Part shown: positions 45,902 to 54,060 of the stretch, piece after piece
Layout of the letters: the number at the start of each line of letters is the position of its first letter
Numbering within the stretch: the stretch's first letter is position 1
Program-made: the position numbers and the translations under genes
Assembly: GCA_903889565.1 (NCBI GenBank)
Contig: CAISYC010000044.1
Coordinates: 1 to 64,000 of the forward strand
DNA from: an uncultured beta proteobacterium
GTDB lineage: Bacteria; Pseudomonadota; Gammaproteobacteria; Burkholderiales; SG8-41
DNA: 64,000 bases
Direction of reading: 5' to 3'
The notes under the pieces: generated by a model
The model's database searches: none
Told to the model about the DNA's origin: nothing
The model's input: the letters and a program-made list of their open reading frames with translations, nothing else

Positions 45902-46873
45902 GTGAAATCATTTTCCGTGTTGATATTGATCGCATGCGGATTCGGCGTTGCGATGCCGGCCGCCGTCGCGCAGAACTATCCGGCCAAACCCGTGCGCTGG
46001 ATCGTTCCCTTTCCGCCGGGCGGCGGCACCGATCTGATTTCGCGCACGCTGGCGGCGAAATTGTCCGAGACGTGGAATGTGCAGGTGGTCGCCGACAACC
46101 GTCCGGGCGGCGGCGGCACCATCGGCATGGGCATCGCGGCGAAAACGCCGGCCGACGGCTATACGCTGGTGCTCGGACAGGCATCGAACGTAACGGTGGC
46201 GCCCGGTCTTTACGACAAAATTTCCTATGACCCGGTGAAGGATCTGCAGCCGCTGACACAGGTGATCTCGACACCACTGGTGATCGTGTCGCACCCGTCG
46301 TTTCCGGCGAAAAGCATCCGCGAGCTGGTCGTCTATGCCAAAAGCAAACCCGACGCGGTGACTTTCGGTTCGCCGGGCAACGGCACCATCGGCCACCTGT
46401 CGGTTGAAATGTTGAAGTCGATGGCCGGCATCAAAATGCTGCATATTCCGTACAAGGGCGCCACGCTCGCGATCACCGAACTGATCGGCGGCCAGATCAC
46501 GATTTATTCGAGCAGCATGCCGCCGGCGCTGCCGCTGGTGAATGCCGGCAAGCTGCGCGCGCTGGGGGTGACCGGCGCGAAACGCCTGGCGCCGCTACCG
46601 GCGGTGCCGACGGTCGCCGAGAGCGGCGTCAAGGATTACGAGGCAGTCAATTGGTATGGCGTGATGATGCCCGCCGGCGCAGCGCGGGAACTGGTGACCC
46701 GTTTGCACGGCGATCTGGTCAGGCTGCTGCGTCAGCCCGAAGTGCAGGAACGGTTTGCCAGCGAGGGCGGCGAGATTGTTGCCAATACGCCGGAGGAGTT
46801 CGGCGCCTTCATTCGCCGCGACATCCCGAAATGGACGCGGGTGATCAAGGCCGCGCAGATCAAGGTCGATTGA
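45902..46873 (+). CDS. Bug/TctC family extracytoplasmic solute receptor
   Basis: A 323-residue periplasmic binding protein with a signal peptide ending in AVAQNYPAKPVRWIVPFPPGG, the Bug-family N-terminus. VADNRPGGGGTIG, FGSPGNGTIGHLS and HIPYKGATLAITELIGG are also typical. Bug proteins bind small carboxylates, mostly without their own transporter in the same locus, as here. The GTG at 45902 is preferred because GGAGG lies 5 bases upstream. It probably binds the carboxylic acid handled by the neighbouring enzymes. Confidence 0.93.
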   Translation: MKSFSVLILIACGFGVAMPAAVAQNYPAKPVRWIVPFPPGGGTDLISRTLAAKLSETWNVQVVADNRPGGGGTIGMGIAAKTPADGYTLVLGQASNVTVAPGLYDKISYDPVKDLQPLTQVISTPLVIVSHPSFPAKSIRELVVYAKSKPDAVTFGSPGNGTIGHLSVEMLKSMAGIKMLHIPYKGATLAITELIGGQITIYSSSMPPALPLVNAGKLRALGVTGAKRLAPLPAVPTVAESGVKDYEAVNWYGVMMPAGAARELVTRLHGDLVRLLRQPEVQERFASEGGEIVANTPEEFGAFIRRDIPKWTRVIKAAQIKVD

Positions 46874-46882
46874 GGAGTAACG

Positions 46883-47677
46883 ATGGATCTCGGACTCAGA
46901 GGCAGGCTCGCGCTGGTCACCGGCTCGACTGCCGGTATCGGTTATGCCATCGCCCAGGGTTTGCTCGCCGAGGGCGCGCGCGTGGTCGTCAATGGCCGCA
47001 CGCCGGCGCGCGTGGCGGCGGCCATCGAAGGCCTCAACGCATCGGGTCGTGTGTTTGGTGTTGCCGCCGACATGGCCACCGTCGAGGGGGCGGCCACCGT
47101 GGTCGCCGCCGTCAATGCCATCGGCAAACTCGATGTGCTGGTCAACAACGTCGGTTACTTTGAAGTCAAACCGCTGGCCGAACTCGAAGACACCGACTGG
47201 GATGCCATGTTCCAGCTGAACGTCATGAGCGCGGTGCGCATGAGCAAGGCGTTCCTGCCCGGCATGCTCGAACGCAACAGCGGCCGCATTGTATTCATCG
47301 CTTCCGAGCAGAGCGTGAAACCCAATCCGGTGATGCTGCATTACGCCATGAGCAAGGCAGCCATGGTGTCGGTCGCGCGCGGGCTGGCCGAAGCGACCAA
47401 AGGCAGCGGCGTGACCGTCAACAGCGCGCTGGTCGGCGCGACCTGGAGCGACGGCGTCGATGTGTTCATGCAAAAGATGGCGCAGGCGCAGGGCCTGTCT
47501 GTCGAACAAATGACCGCTGATTATTTTAAAACCGAGGCGGGCAACTCCCTGCTCCAGCGCTTCGCCACGCCAAAGGAAATCGCCGATCAGATCGTGTTTC
47601 TGTGTTCGGCCAATGCATCGGCGGTCAACGGGGCTGCGCAGCGCGTGGATGGCGGTATCATTCGCGCGATGTTGTAA
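46883..47677 (+). CDS. Short-chain dehydrogenase/reductase
   Basis: A 264-residue classical SDR. The cofactor loop is TGSTAGIG (13-20), with NNVG (88-91) and catalytic S141, Y154 and K158 (HYAMSKAA). Arg39 after the second strand suggests NADP preference. The C-terminus VNGAAQRVDGGI matches the fabG-like subgroup. It follows the Bug gene by 9 bases within the same operon. Substrate unknown. Confidence 0.9.
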   Translation: MDLGLRGRLALVTGSTAGIGYAIAQGLLAEGARVVVNGRTPARVAAAIEGLNASGRVFGVAADMATVEGAATVVAAVNAIGKLDVLVNNVGYFEVKPLAELEDTDWDAMFQLNVMSAVRMSKAFLPGMLERNSGRIVFIASEQSVKPNPVMLHYAMSKAAMVSVARGLAEATKGSGVTVNSALVGATWSDGVDVFMQKMAQAQGLSVEQMTADYFKTEAGNSLLQRFATPKEIADQIVFLCSANASAVNGAAQRVDGGIIRAML

Positions 47678-47698
47678 TTCCCATTTCCGAAATTCCTC

Positions 47699-48712
47699 AT
47701 GCCGAACAAATCCATCGAAGAACTGACCGCGCTCGCCGCCGCAGCGCTCAAAGCCCATGGCGCATCCGAGACCATGGCGCGCACCACCGCCAGATATCTG
47801 GTCGCAGCCGACACGCAGGGCCTTGCCACCCACGGCGTGATGCGCGTGCCGGGTTACTGCGGTCATCTCGGTGTCGGTCGCGCGAATGGCGCCGCGGTGC
47901 CGAAAATCATCAACGAGAAACCCGCCGCCTGCCTGATCGACGCCGGCAACGGCCTTGGTTTCGAGGCCTGCGAAATGGCGGTGGCGCAGGCGGTGGCGCG
48001 GGCGCGCGCCGAGGGCATGGGTTTCGCCGGCGTCACCAACAGTCATCATTGCGGTGCGCTCGGTATTCTGCTCGAACCGGTTGCCGCGGCCGGCATGGTC
48101 GGGCTCGCTTTCAGTAACGCGTCCTCGGCGATCATGCCGTGGGGCGGCACGCGAGCGATCTTCGGCACCAATCCGGTGGCGGCGATATTCGCGCGCAAGA
48201 GCGCGCCGCCGATCGTGGTCGATCTGTCGCTGACGCAGGTTACACGCGGCCAGATCATGCTCAACGTCAAGGCCGGCAAGCCGATTCCCGACGGCTGGGG
48301 CATGGACCGCGATGGCAATCCCACCAACGACGCGCAGAAAATTCTCGTCGGCGGCAGTCTCTACGCGGTCGGCGGATTGAAAGGTACGATGCTGGCCCTC
48401 GCCGTCGAATTGATCTGCTGCGCGTTGACCGGCGCGGCGCTGTCGCATGAAGTGGCCTCCATGCATACCAATGAAGGGCCGCCGCTGCGTCTCGGGCAAT
48501 CCTTCATTGCCATCGATCCGGGCGCGCTGGCCGGCAGCGAAGTTTATTTCGAGCGCGTCGAAACGCTGGTCGCAGCGATACTCGCCGACGAAGGCGTGCG
48601 CCTGCCCGGCGACCGCCGGCATGCGCTGGCCGCCGCCGGCGCAAACGAGGGATTGAATATCGACGGTGAACTCCTGACGCAGTTGCAGGTGCTGGCGCGG
48701 GGTGCATCATGA
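47699..48712 (+). CDS. Ldh family (malate/sulfolactate-type) dehydrogenase
   Basis: A 337-residue NAD(P)-dependent oxidoreductase of the Ldh2/MDH2 type, unrelated to Rossmann-type lactate dehydrogenase. Family features are GLATHGVMRVPGY, the catalytic His in TNSHHCGALG, FGTNPVAAIFAR and KGTMLALAVELIC. Members oxidise 2-hydroxyacids such as malate, sulfolactate or ureidoglycolate. It is 21 bases downstream of the SDR gene and overlaps the following gene by four bases (ATGA). Confidence 0.9.
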   Translation: MPNKSIEELTALAAAALKAHGASETMARTTARYLVAADTQGLATHGVMRVPGYCGHLGVGRANGAAVPKIINEKPAACLIDAGNGLGFEACEMAVAQAVARARAEGMGFAGVTNSHHCGALGILLEPVAAAGMVGLAFSNASSAIMPWGGTRAIFGTNPVAAIFARKSAPPIVVDLSLTQVTRGQIMLNVKAGKPIPDGWGMDRDGNPTNDAQKILVGGSLYAVGGLKGTMLALAVELICCALTGAALSHEVASMHTNEGPPLRLGQSFIAIDPGALAGSEVYFERVETLVAAILADEGVRLPGDRRHALAAAGANEGLNIDGELLTQLQVLARGAS

Positions 48713-49422
48713 AATGGATCGTGTGGTTGATGGCGTTTGCCGCCGGCGCTGTGCCCGCGGCTGAACCCGCAGTGCAGCCCGGCAACTACGTGACTGAACG
48801 CGGCTGGGGCAATCTCAAAATTGAGTCTGACAAGAGCGGCGCGCTGAAGTTTTCCATCGAAGCCATGGGCGGCAACGCGCACAGCTGTTCGCTCGACGGC
48901 GAAATCCGCGACGGCCGCGCCACGCTCGAAGCGATGGATCCGGGCAAGCCCTGTGTCGTGACATTCAAGCGCGCGGCAGATGGCGTGGCGGTCGACAGCG
49001 TCGATCCGCAACTATGCCGCTACTATTGCGGAATGCGGGCGACCTTCGAGGGCATCTATCTGAAACCGGCGCCAGGTTGCGCGCCGGCAGCGCTCAAACG
49101 CGCGCGCGACGATTTCAAGCGGCTCTACGACCGCAAAGACTATGCGGCTGCGCGCGCGAAACTGGAGCCGGCCCTCAACAATTGCGTGAAGACCCTCGAC
49201 TGGCTGGAAACCGGCTGGATGCGCAACGATCTCGCGCTGACGCAGTTCCGGCTCGGTGATGCCGCAGGCTGTCTGCGCACGCTCGAACCGCTTGCAGCGG
49301 ACGCGGCGAAAAGCGAAGCGCAGATTCGCGACGACCTGCCGCCATCCGATGCCGATAACTGGCTGCCCATCGCCAAGGCCGCGCGCACCAACCTGAGACT
49401 GTGCGCCGCCGCCGGTAAATGA
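48709..49422 (+). CDS. Exported hypothetical protein
   Basis: A 237-residue protein with a signal peptide (MKWIVWLMAFAAGAVPAAEP). The N-terminal half looks beta-rich with several cysteines (HSCSLDGE, LCRYYCGM); the C-terminal half is helical and TPR-like (RLYDRKDYAAARAKLEPAL, LALTQFRLGDAAGCLRTL). No family is recognised. It overlaps the Ldh gene by four bases, so is co-translated with the catabolic operon, though its role there is unclear. Confidence 0.75.
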   Translation: MKWIVWLMAFAAGAVPAAEPAVQPGNYVTERGWGNLKIESDKSGALKFSIEAMGGNAHSCSLDGEIRDGRATLEAMDPGKPCVVTFKRAADGVAVDSVDPQLCRYYCGMRATFEGIYLKPAPGCAPAALKRARDDFKRLYDRKDYAAARAKLEPALNNCVKTLDWLETGWMRNDLALTQFRLGDAAGCLRTLEPLAADAAKSEAQIRDDLPPSDADNWLPIAKAARTNLRLCAAAGK

Positions 49423-49476
49423 ACGGCCGCCGCCCTGGAAAACACGAAGGGCCGCGCCGCGGATTTTGAATCGGCG

Positions 49477-50613
49477 CTAGTTGCGCGCGTGATTGCGCCG
49501 GCTGATCGCGCCGCCGATGGCGAGACAGCCTGCATTGGCGAGAAATACCGCGGCCATGCCGGCCGCCGAGCCGAGCGCGCCGAACACCAGCGGCACCGCA
49601 AACTGCATGATCTGGTTGGCGGTGATGCGGATGCCGGCCGCTTCGCCGGCGCGCCCCGGCGGTGAGGCGTCATAGACCAGCGTCAGCGACAGCGGCTGGC
49701 CGCAGCCGCAGCCGATGCCGAGAATGAACGAGACGATGGCGAGCGTCCATGCGCCGTGCAGCAGCGGAAACAGGCAGAACGCCGCGCAGGCGACGAACAT
49801 CGCGTAGGTCAGCAGTTGCGGCGCACTGGCGCGTCGGAGCGCCACCGGCAGCACCGCGCGCACCAGAATGATCGACACGGCGAAGGCGCTGAGCACAAGG
49901 CCGATCGCGGTGGCCGACAAACCCTGCTGGGTGCCGTAGATCGGCATGAAGGATTGATACAGGTTCCACGCGCCGGAGATGATGGCGCTGGCGACCAGCG
50001 CGTTGCGCAGCGGCGCGATGCGCACGAGATCGATGGCGCTGCCGGCAGCCGCGCCGGATTTCACATGCACATCCGGAATCCAGCGCGCGCCCATGAGGCA
50101 GATCGCGGTCGCCGGCAGCAGCGGCAGCGACAGCGCCAGAAATGTTTTGCCGTAACCGGTTTCGTCGATCATGAAGCCGGCGAACAGCGGGCCGGTGAAA
50201 TTCGCCGCGGCAAAACCCAGGCTGATCAGATTGAAGTTGCGCGCGCGCTCGGCCGGTTCGGCAATTGCGCCGCCGAGGGTCTGCGTTGCGATCTGAAACA
50301 CCATGAAGGCAATGCCGAGCAGGGTCGAGGTGAAATAGAGCGTGGTCAGCGACGGCCACAGCCACGGCAGCAGCAGCGCGATGCCGATGCCGCCGGTACC
50401 GAAGATAAGCGGAATCTTGTAGCCGAGGCGGTCGATCAGGCGCCCCGCCGGCAGCGCCAGCGCGATCGGCACCATCGAGTAGAGCGAGACCACGGTGCCG
50501 ACGACGAAGGGTGTCGCGCCCTGATCGACTGCATACAGCGACACCGCCAGCCGGCTGCCGGCAAAGCCGATATGCCCGAGAAACGTCAGCAGTACGACGA
50601 TGTATAAAGCCAT
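49477..50613 (-). CDS. Major facilitator superfamily transporter
   Basis: A 378-residue membrane protein with about 12 hydrophobic segments. MFS features include GRLIDRLGYK (the loop 2-3 motif) and a second repeat beginning after the central loop near residue 190. It resembles drug/sugar-type exporters, but the substrate cannot be told. It is convergent with the exported hypothetical gene and lies 97 bases downstream of the lipoprotein gene. Confidence 0.88.
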   Translation of the reverse strand: MALYIVVLLTFLGHIGFAGSRLAVSLYAVDQGATPFVVGTVVSLYSMVPIALALPAGRLIDRLGYKIPLIFGTGGIGIALLLPWLWPSLTTLYFTSTLLGIAFMVFQIATQTLGGAIAEPAERARNFNLISLGFAAANFTGPLFAGFMIDETGYGKTFLALSLPLLPATAICLMGARWIPDVHVKSGAAAGSAIDLVRIAPLRNALVASAIISGAWNLYQSFMPIYGTQQGLSATAIGLVLSAFAVSIILVRAVLPVALRRASAPQLLTYAMFVACAAFCLFPLLHGAWTLAIVSFILGIGCGCGQPLSLTLVYDASPPGRAGEAAGIRITANQIMQFAVPLVFGALGSAAGMAAVFLANAGCLAIGGAISRRNHARN

Positions 50614-50710
50614 GCGTCAATTCAATCCCGAGCCGCGGATTGCGCGGCTCGAACAGGGGTTGCGGTGCTGCCGCGATGCCGTCGCGCGGGCGCGACGCGG
50701 CGCCGGCATT

Positions 50711-51265
50711 TCAGGGATTGCGCGGGTCTTTGCTAGTGGACGAGCGCAGAACGTCCCACAGATAGGGGATGCCGGAAGTGTCGCGCGCCGGTTTGGCCGC
50801 CGGCGCCACGCTGGCGCTGCCGCTCTGCACCGGCGCAACGGCTGTTGCCGCGGCGGCATTCGGCGCAGCGCCCGGCGCCGTTGCTGCAGCGGCGGCCGGT
50901 TGCGCGTTGCCTGCGGCAGCAGCGGCGGGGGCCTGACGGGTGGCGCCGGCCGGCGTGTACTTGTAGGCCGTCAGCACGCCCTTGTCGTCGAAGGAGAAGG
51001 TGACGGTTTCCGTCGTGCCGGTGAGCGAACCGACGACCGGCCCGACAGCGCCGCCGTTGCCGTCCTCGGCATGCACATAGACGGCCGATTGCGTGCCGTC
51101 GATATTCTTCGAGAGGAAATTGGGGCGGCCGAAGCGGCTGTAGATTTCGTTTGCGGTGGTTTGTCCGACGCGGTTTTCGCCGAGCTTCGCTGCGTCGATT
51201 TTGGGGCCGTTGGACGCGCAGCCGAACAGTGCGGCGAGCAGCGCCGCAGCCAGTAGATTTTTCAT
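50711..51265 (-). CDS. Lipoprotein with BamE/SmpA-like domain
   Basis: A 184-residue protein with lipobox LAALFGC, so acylated at Cys17 or so and membrane-anchored. Residues about 25-95 (VGQTTANEIYSRFGRPNFLS, TVTFSFDDKGVLTAYKY) recall the BamE/SmpA fold. A long Ala/Pro-rich low-complexity linker and a short tail follow. ATG 51265 gives MKNLLAAALLAAL, a proper signal peptide; a longer frame upstream does not. Confidence 0.8.
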   Translation of the reverse strand: MKNLLAAALLAALFGCASNGPKIDAAKLGENRVGQTTANEIYSRFGRPNFLSKNIDGTQSAVYVHAEDGNGGAVGPVVGSLTGTTETVTFSFDDKGVLTAYKYTPAGATRQAPAAAAAGNAQPAAAAATAPGAAPNAAAATAVAPVQSGSASVAPAAKPARDTSGIPYLWDVLRSSTSKDPRNP

Positions 51266-51335
51266 TGCCGTAATTCCGCAGTCGACATCAATGCGCAAAT
51301 GGTAACACGCACCCCGCTGCGCTCGCGCGCCGCGC

Positions 51336-51746
51336 TCAGCGCGGACGTTGCTGCGGGCTTTTCGGCAGCGCGTCGATATTCATCACCCAGTCGAGCGCCG
51401 AGCGGCACCAGCCCTGGCGCGAGGGCTTCAATTCGCGGCGCTGGCGCATGGTGCCGACACGTATGCCGTAGAACTCGGGATTGCCGACGGTAGTGGCGTA
51501 GAGCGGTGTGCCGCAGCGCGGACAGAATGCATGCGCGCGCTTGTTGCCGCTTTCCGCCGTTTTGATGTAAATCGTCGGCTCGCCGCTCAGCAGATTGAAC
51601 GCGCCCTTCAGCGATTGCGCGGTGACGCGGTAGGCGCTGCCGGTGATGTGCTGGCAATCGGTGCAATGACAGATGCCGACCGCTGCCGGGTCGATCTCCG
51701 CTTCGAATTGAATGAATCCGCAATGACAGCCGCCGTCGACGTGCAT
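51336..51746 (-). CDS. GFA/CENP-V family zinc protein
   Basis: A 136-residue protein of the glutathione-dependent formaldehyde-activating (GFA)/CENP-V fold. The zinc cysteines occur as GGCHCG, CHCTDC and FCPRCGTPL. Members are often called GFA-type, but most have no proven activity. ATG 51746 has GGAGG upstream on the minus strand. It is divergent from the exported methyltransferase gene. Confidence 0.9.
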   Translation of the reverse strand: MHVDGGCHCGFIQFEAEIDPAAVGICHCTDCQHITGSAYRVTAQSLKGAFNLLSGEPTIYIKTAESGNKRAHAFCPRCGTPLYATTVGNPEFYGIRVGTMRQRRELKPSRQGWCRSALDWVMNIDALPKSPQQRPR

Positions 51747-51832
51747 GATTTTCCTCCCGTTGTTTTCGGCGCAAAGAATACCACCGGCGCCGAATTTGCT
51801 ACCATTTTGCGTCGCGCGAATCATTGCGCCCA

Positions 51833-52657
51833 ATGGCGATCCGGATGTCGAAGCTGCCGCGTTACCTTCACGGTGTTGGTTTTGCATGCGCGTTCGCGCT
51901 CGCGAGCGCGGTGTGCGCGCAGAACTACCAGCCGGTGATCGGGCAGGGCGGCAAGGACGTGGTGTGGGTGCCGACGCCCGATGTGATGGTCGAAAAAATG
52001 CTCGACATGGCCGCCGTTACGCCGCGCGACTACGTGATCGATCTCGGTTCCGGCGACGGCCGCAACATCATCGGTGCGGCGAAACGCGGCGCGCGCGGGC
52101 TCGGCGTCGAATACAACCCCGATCTGGTCAGGCTCTCGCGCCAGCGCGCGGCCGCGGCCGGCGTTGCTGACCTCGCGCAGATCGTCGAGGGCGACATGTA
52201 TGCGGCGGACATTGCGGCGGCCAGCGTGCTGATGCTGTTCCTTGTGCCCGAGAACCTGCGCCGCCTGCTGCCGGCGTTTCTGACCTTGCCGCCGGGCGCG
52301 CGCATCGTTTCCAATACCTACGAGATTCCGGGCTGGCCGGCGGTCAAATCCGAAACAGTGCGCGAGGACTGTCGCGCCTTCTGCATCGTGTTTTATTACG
52401 TCGTGCCGGCGAAGGTGGAGGGCGTCTGGCGCATGCCCGAGGGCGACCTCGCGCTCGATCAGGAATTCCAGCGCGTGAGCGGCAGTTATGACTTCGACGG
52501 CATCGCGCTGCCGGTCGAGAACGGCGTGCTCGAAGGCGCTGCGATCCGTTTCACGATCAACGGCGTCGAATACCGCGGACGTGTCGAGGGCGACGTCATG
52601 CAAGGCACGGCGCAGGGCAGAAGCCGCAGTTTCGAATGGCGCGCCACGCGCCCGTAG
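51833..52657 (+). CDS. SAM-dependent methyltransferase with signal peptide
   Basis: A 274-residue protein. The SAM motif VIDLGSGDGRNIIGAA (motif I) and LGVEYNPDLV are clear, followed by VEGDMYAAD. Ahead of this is a convincing signal peptide (MSKLPRYLHGVGFACAFALA with cleavage near VCAQ), which is unusual because SAM is cytoplasmic. Start could be ATG 51833 or 51845; both keep the signal peptide. The C-terminal third (VEYRGRVEGDVMQGTAQG) is beta-rich and may be a second domain. Similar exported class-I methyltransferases occur in betaproteobacteria; substrate unknown. Confidence 0.82.
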   Translation: MAIRMSKLPRYLHGVGFACAFALASAVCAQNYQPVIGQGGKDVVWVPTPDVMVEKMLDMAAVTPRDYVIDLGSGDGRNIIGAAKRGARGLGVEYNPDLVRLSRQRAAAAGVADLAQIVEGDMYAADIAAASVLMLFLVPENLRRLLPAFLTLPPGARIVSNTYEIPGWPAVKSETVREDCRAFCIVFYYVVPAKVEGVWRMPEGDLALDQEFQRVSGSYDFDGIALPVENGVLEGAAIRFTINGVEYRGRVEGDVMQGTAQGRSRSFEWRATRP

Positions 52658-52738
52658 CGCACCACCCGTAGCGCAGGCGACCCGCCTGCAAAAACCGATC
52701 GCACTCGTAACGTCTGCCCCTGAACGCCCGTCGGATGG

Positions 52739-53674
52739 TTACAGCGCATCCCAGTATTGAATGATGCGTTTGCGCATCGCCGTATCGGGCAGCGTGCCGC
52801 GGCCGGCCTTCAGATTGTCGATCATGTATTCCGGTTTGTCGGTGCCCGGAATCACCGTCGTCACCGCCGGATGCGAGAGGATGAATTTCAAAAAAAACTG
52901 CGCCCAGCTCGTCGCGCCGAATTCGGCGGCGAATTCCGGCAGCGCCTTGCCGGCGGCTTTTTTGAACATCGAGTTGCGGCCGAACGGCAGGTTGATCAGC
53001 ACTGCGGCGCCGGCGTCCTGCGCGGCCGGCAGCAGGCTTGCCTCGGCCTCGCGGTCGCCGAGCGAATAATTGACCTGAAAGAAGTCCGGCTTTTCGCGCG
53101 CCAGCACCCTGCCGATCGCTTCATAGGAGCGCGTCTGGCTGATCGTCATGCCGATGTATCGGCAGATGCCCTGACGCTTCCAGTCGCGCAGCAGGCCGAG
53201 GTCATAGTCGGGGTTGGCGACGTTCCACGCCTGCATCAGATCGACGTGATCGGTTTTCAGCCGGCGCAGCGAACTCTGCATCGAGGCGGTCGCCTCCTCG
53301 CGCGTCGCGCCGTACGAAAATTTGGTGGCGAGGAACAATTTTTCGCGCCCGCCGAGATCGGCCACCAGTTCACCGACGCGAGCCTCGGCGTGGCCGTACG
53401 AATGCGCGGTGTCGATCAGTTTGCCGCCGCCGGCAATCAGGGTTTCGATGACATGGCGGCGTTCCGCGTATTTCACGGCGTCGTTTTCGAAGTCGAAGAT
53501 CACTGCGGTGCCGATTCCGACGATCGGCAGCGCTTCGCCGCCGACCGGAATCGGCCGCGTGCGCAGCGCCTCTTCCGCCGCAAATGAAGGCTGGGTTGGC
53601 AGCAGACTGCCGAGGGCACCGGCGGCGCCGGCGGCGAGGACGCGGCGGCGAGCGGGATCGAGTGGCGGGTTCAT
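52739..53674 (-). CDS. Tat-exported aldo/keto reductase
   Basis: A 311-residue aldo/keto reductase with a Tat-like signal (ARRRVLAAGAAGALGS). Catalytic D88, Y93 and K118 are present (KLIDTAHSYG, ATKFSYG), but the usual catalytic His (in DLYLIH-type strands) is replaced: the site reads DLMQAWNV. The phosphate-binding TVIPGTDKPEY is kept. ATG 53674 gives MNPPLDPARRRVLAAG; an upstream start would precede the twin-arginine motif by 47 residues. Confidence 0.88.
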   Translation of the reverse strand: MNPPLDPARRRVLAAGAAGALGSLLPTQPSFAAEEALRTRPIPVGGEALPIVGIGTAVIFDFENDAVKYAERRHVIETLIAGGGKLIDTAHSYGHAEARVGELVADLGGREKLFLATKFSYGATREEATASMQSSLRRLKTDHVDLMQAWNVANPDYDLGLLRDWKRQGICRYIGMTISQTRSYEAIGRVLAREKPDFFQVNYSLGDREAEASLLPAAQDAGAAVLINLPFGRNSMFKKAAGKALPEFAAEFGATSWAQFFLKFILSHPAVTTVIPGTDKPEYMIDNLKAGRGTLPDTAMRKRIIQYWDAL

Positions 53675-54060
53675 ATCCGAAGTGTACTCAAACGGCGGAA
53701 ATGCGCGCCAACGTTCGAAAACGGAATTCGCGAAATGCACCGCCGCAATTAGAGCGCGGAACCAGTCGGGCGCGTGAGTGGCGGCGGCCTGATAAATTGA
53801 TTTTTTGCAGCGCAAAAATGTTTTTTCTTGCTCGGTGGCAAAAAATGTTCCGGCGCCGCGGGCAATGCAAACGGCATACCGGAAATTGGGGCGTAAAAAT
53901 CTTTCTGTTCGGCTAAAGGTCGGCTTGCCACAAGCCGATACTCCCTACAGTTGATAGGGTTTTAGGCCGGCAGGGGTCGGCCATGGATGACGGCTATTCC
54001 GCCATCGCCTGCACCGGTGACGAAGCCGTCTTGCGGGTCCTGACTTGAAGGGAAATGAAA
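53675..54060 (+). promoter_or_regulatory. Intergenic region upstream of the chemoreceptor gene
   Basis: This 386-base gap contains no gene I can support. It is AT-rich in its middle and holds a sigma-28-like promoter at 53914-53941. AGGGA at 54049-54053 is the ribosome-binding site for the ATG at 54061. Confidence 0.5.
53914..53941 (+). promoter_or_regulatory. Sigma-28 (FliA)-like promoter
   Basis: TAAA at 53914 and GCCGATAC at 53934-53941 match the FliA consensus TAAA-N15-GCCGATAA, except for a spacer of 16 and the last base. It lies about 120 bases upstream of the chemoreceptor gene, the kind of gene sigma-28 normally transcribes. Confidence 0.6.

Noticed and set aside
46595-48622. A 675-codon antisense frame over the Bug, SDR and Ldh genes
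   Set aside because: The plus-strand genes carry complete family motifs and operon spacing. The antisense translation matches nothing.
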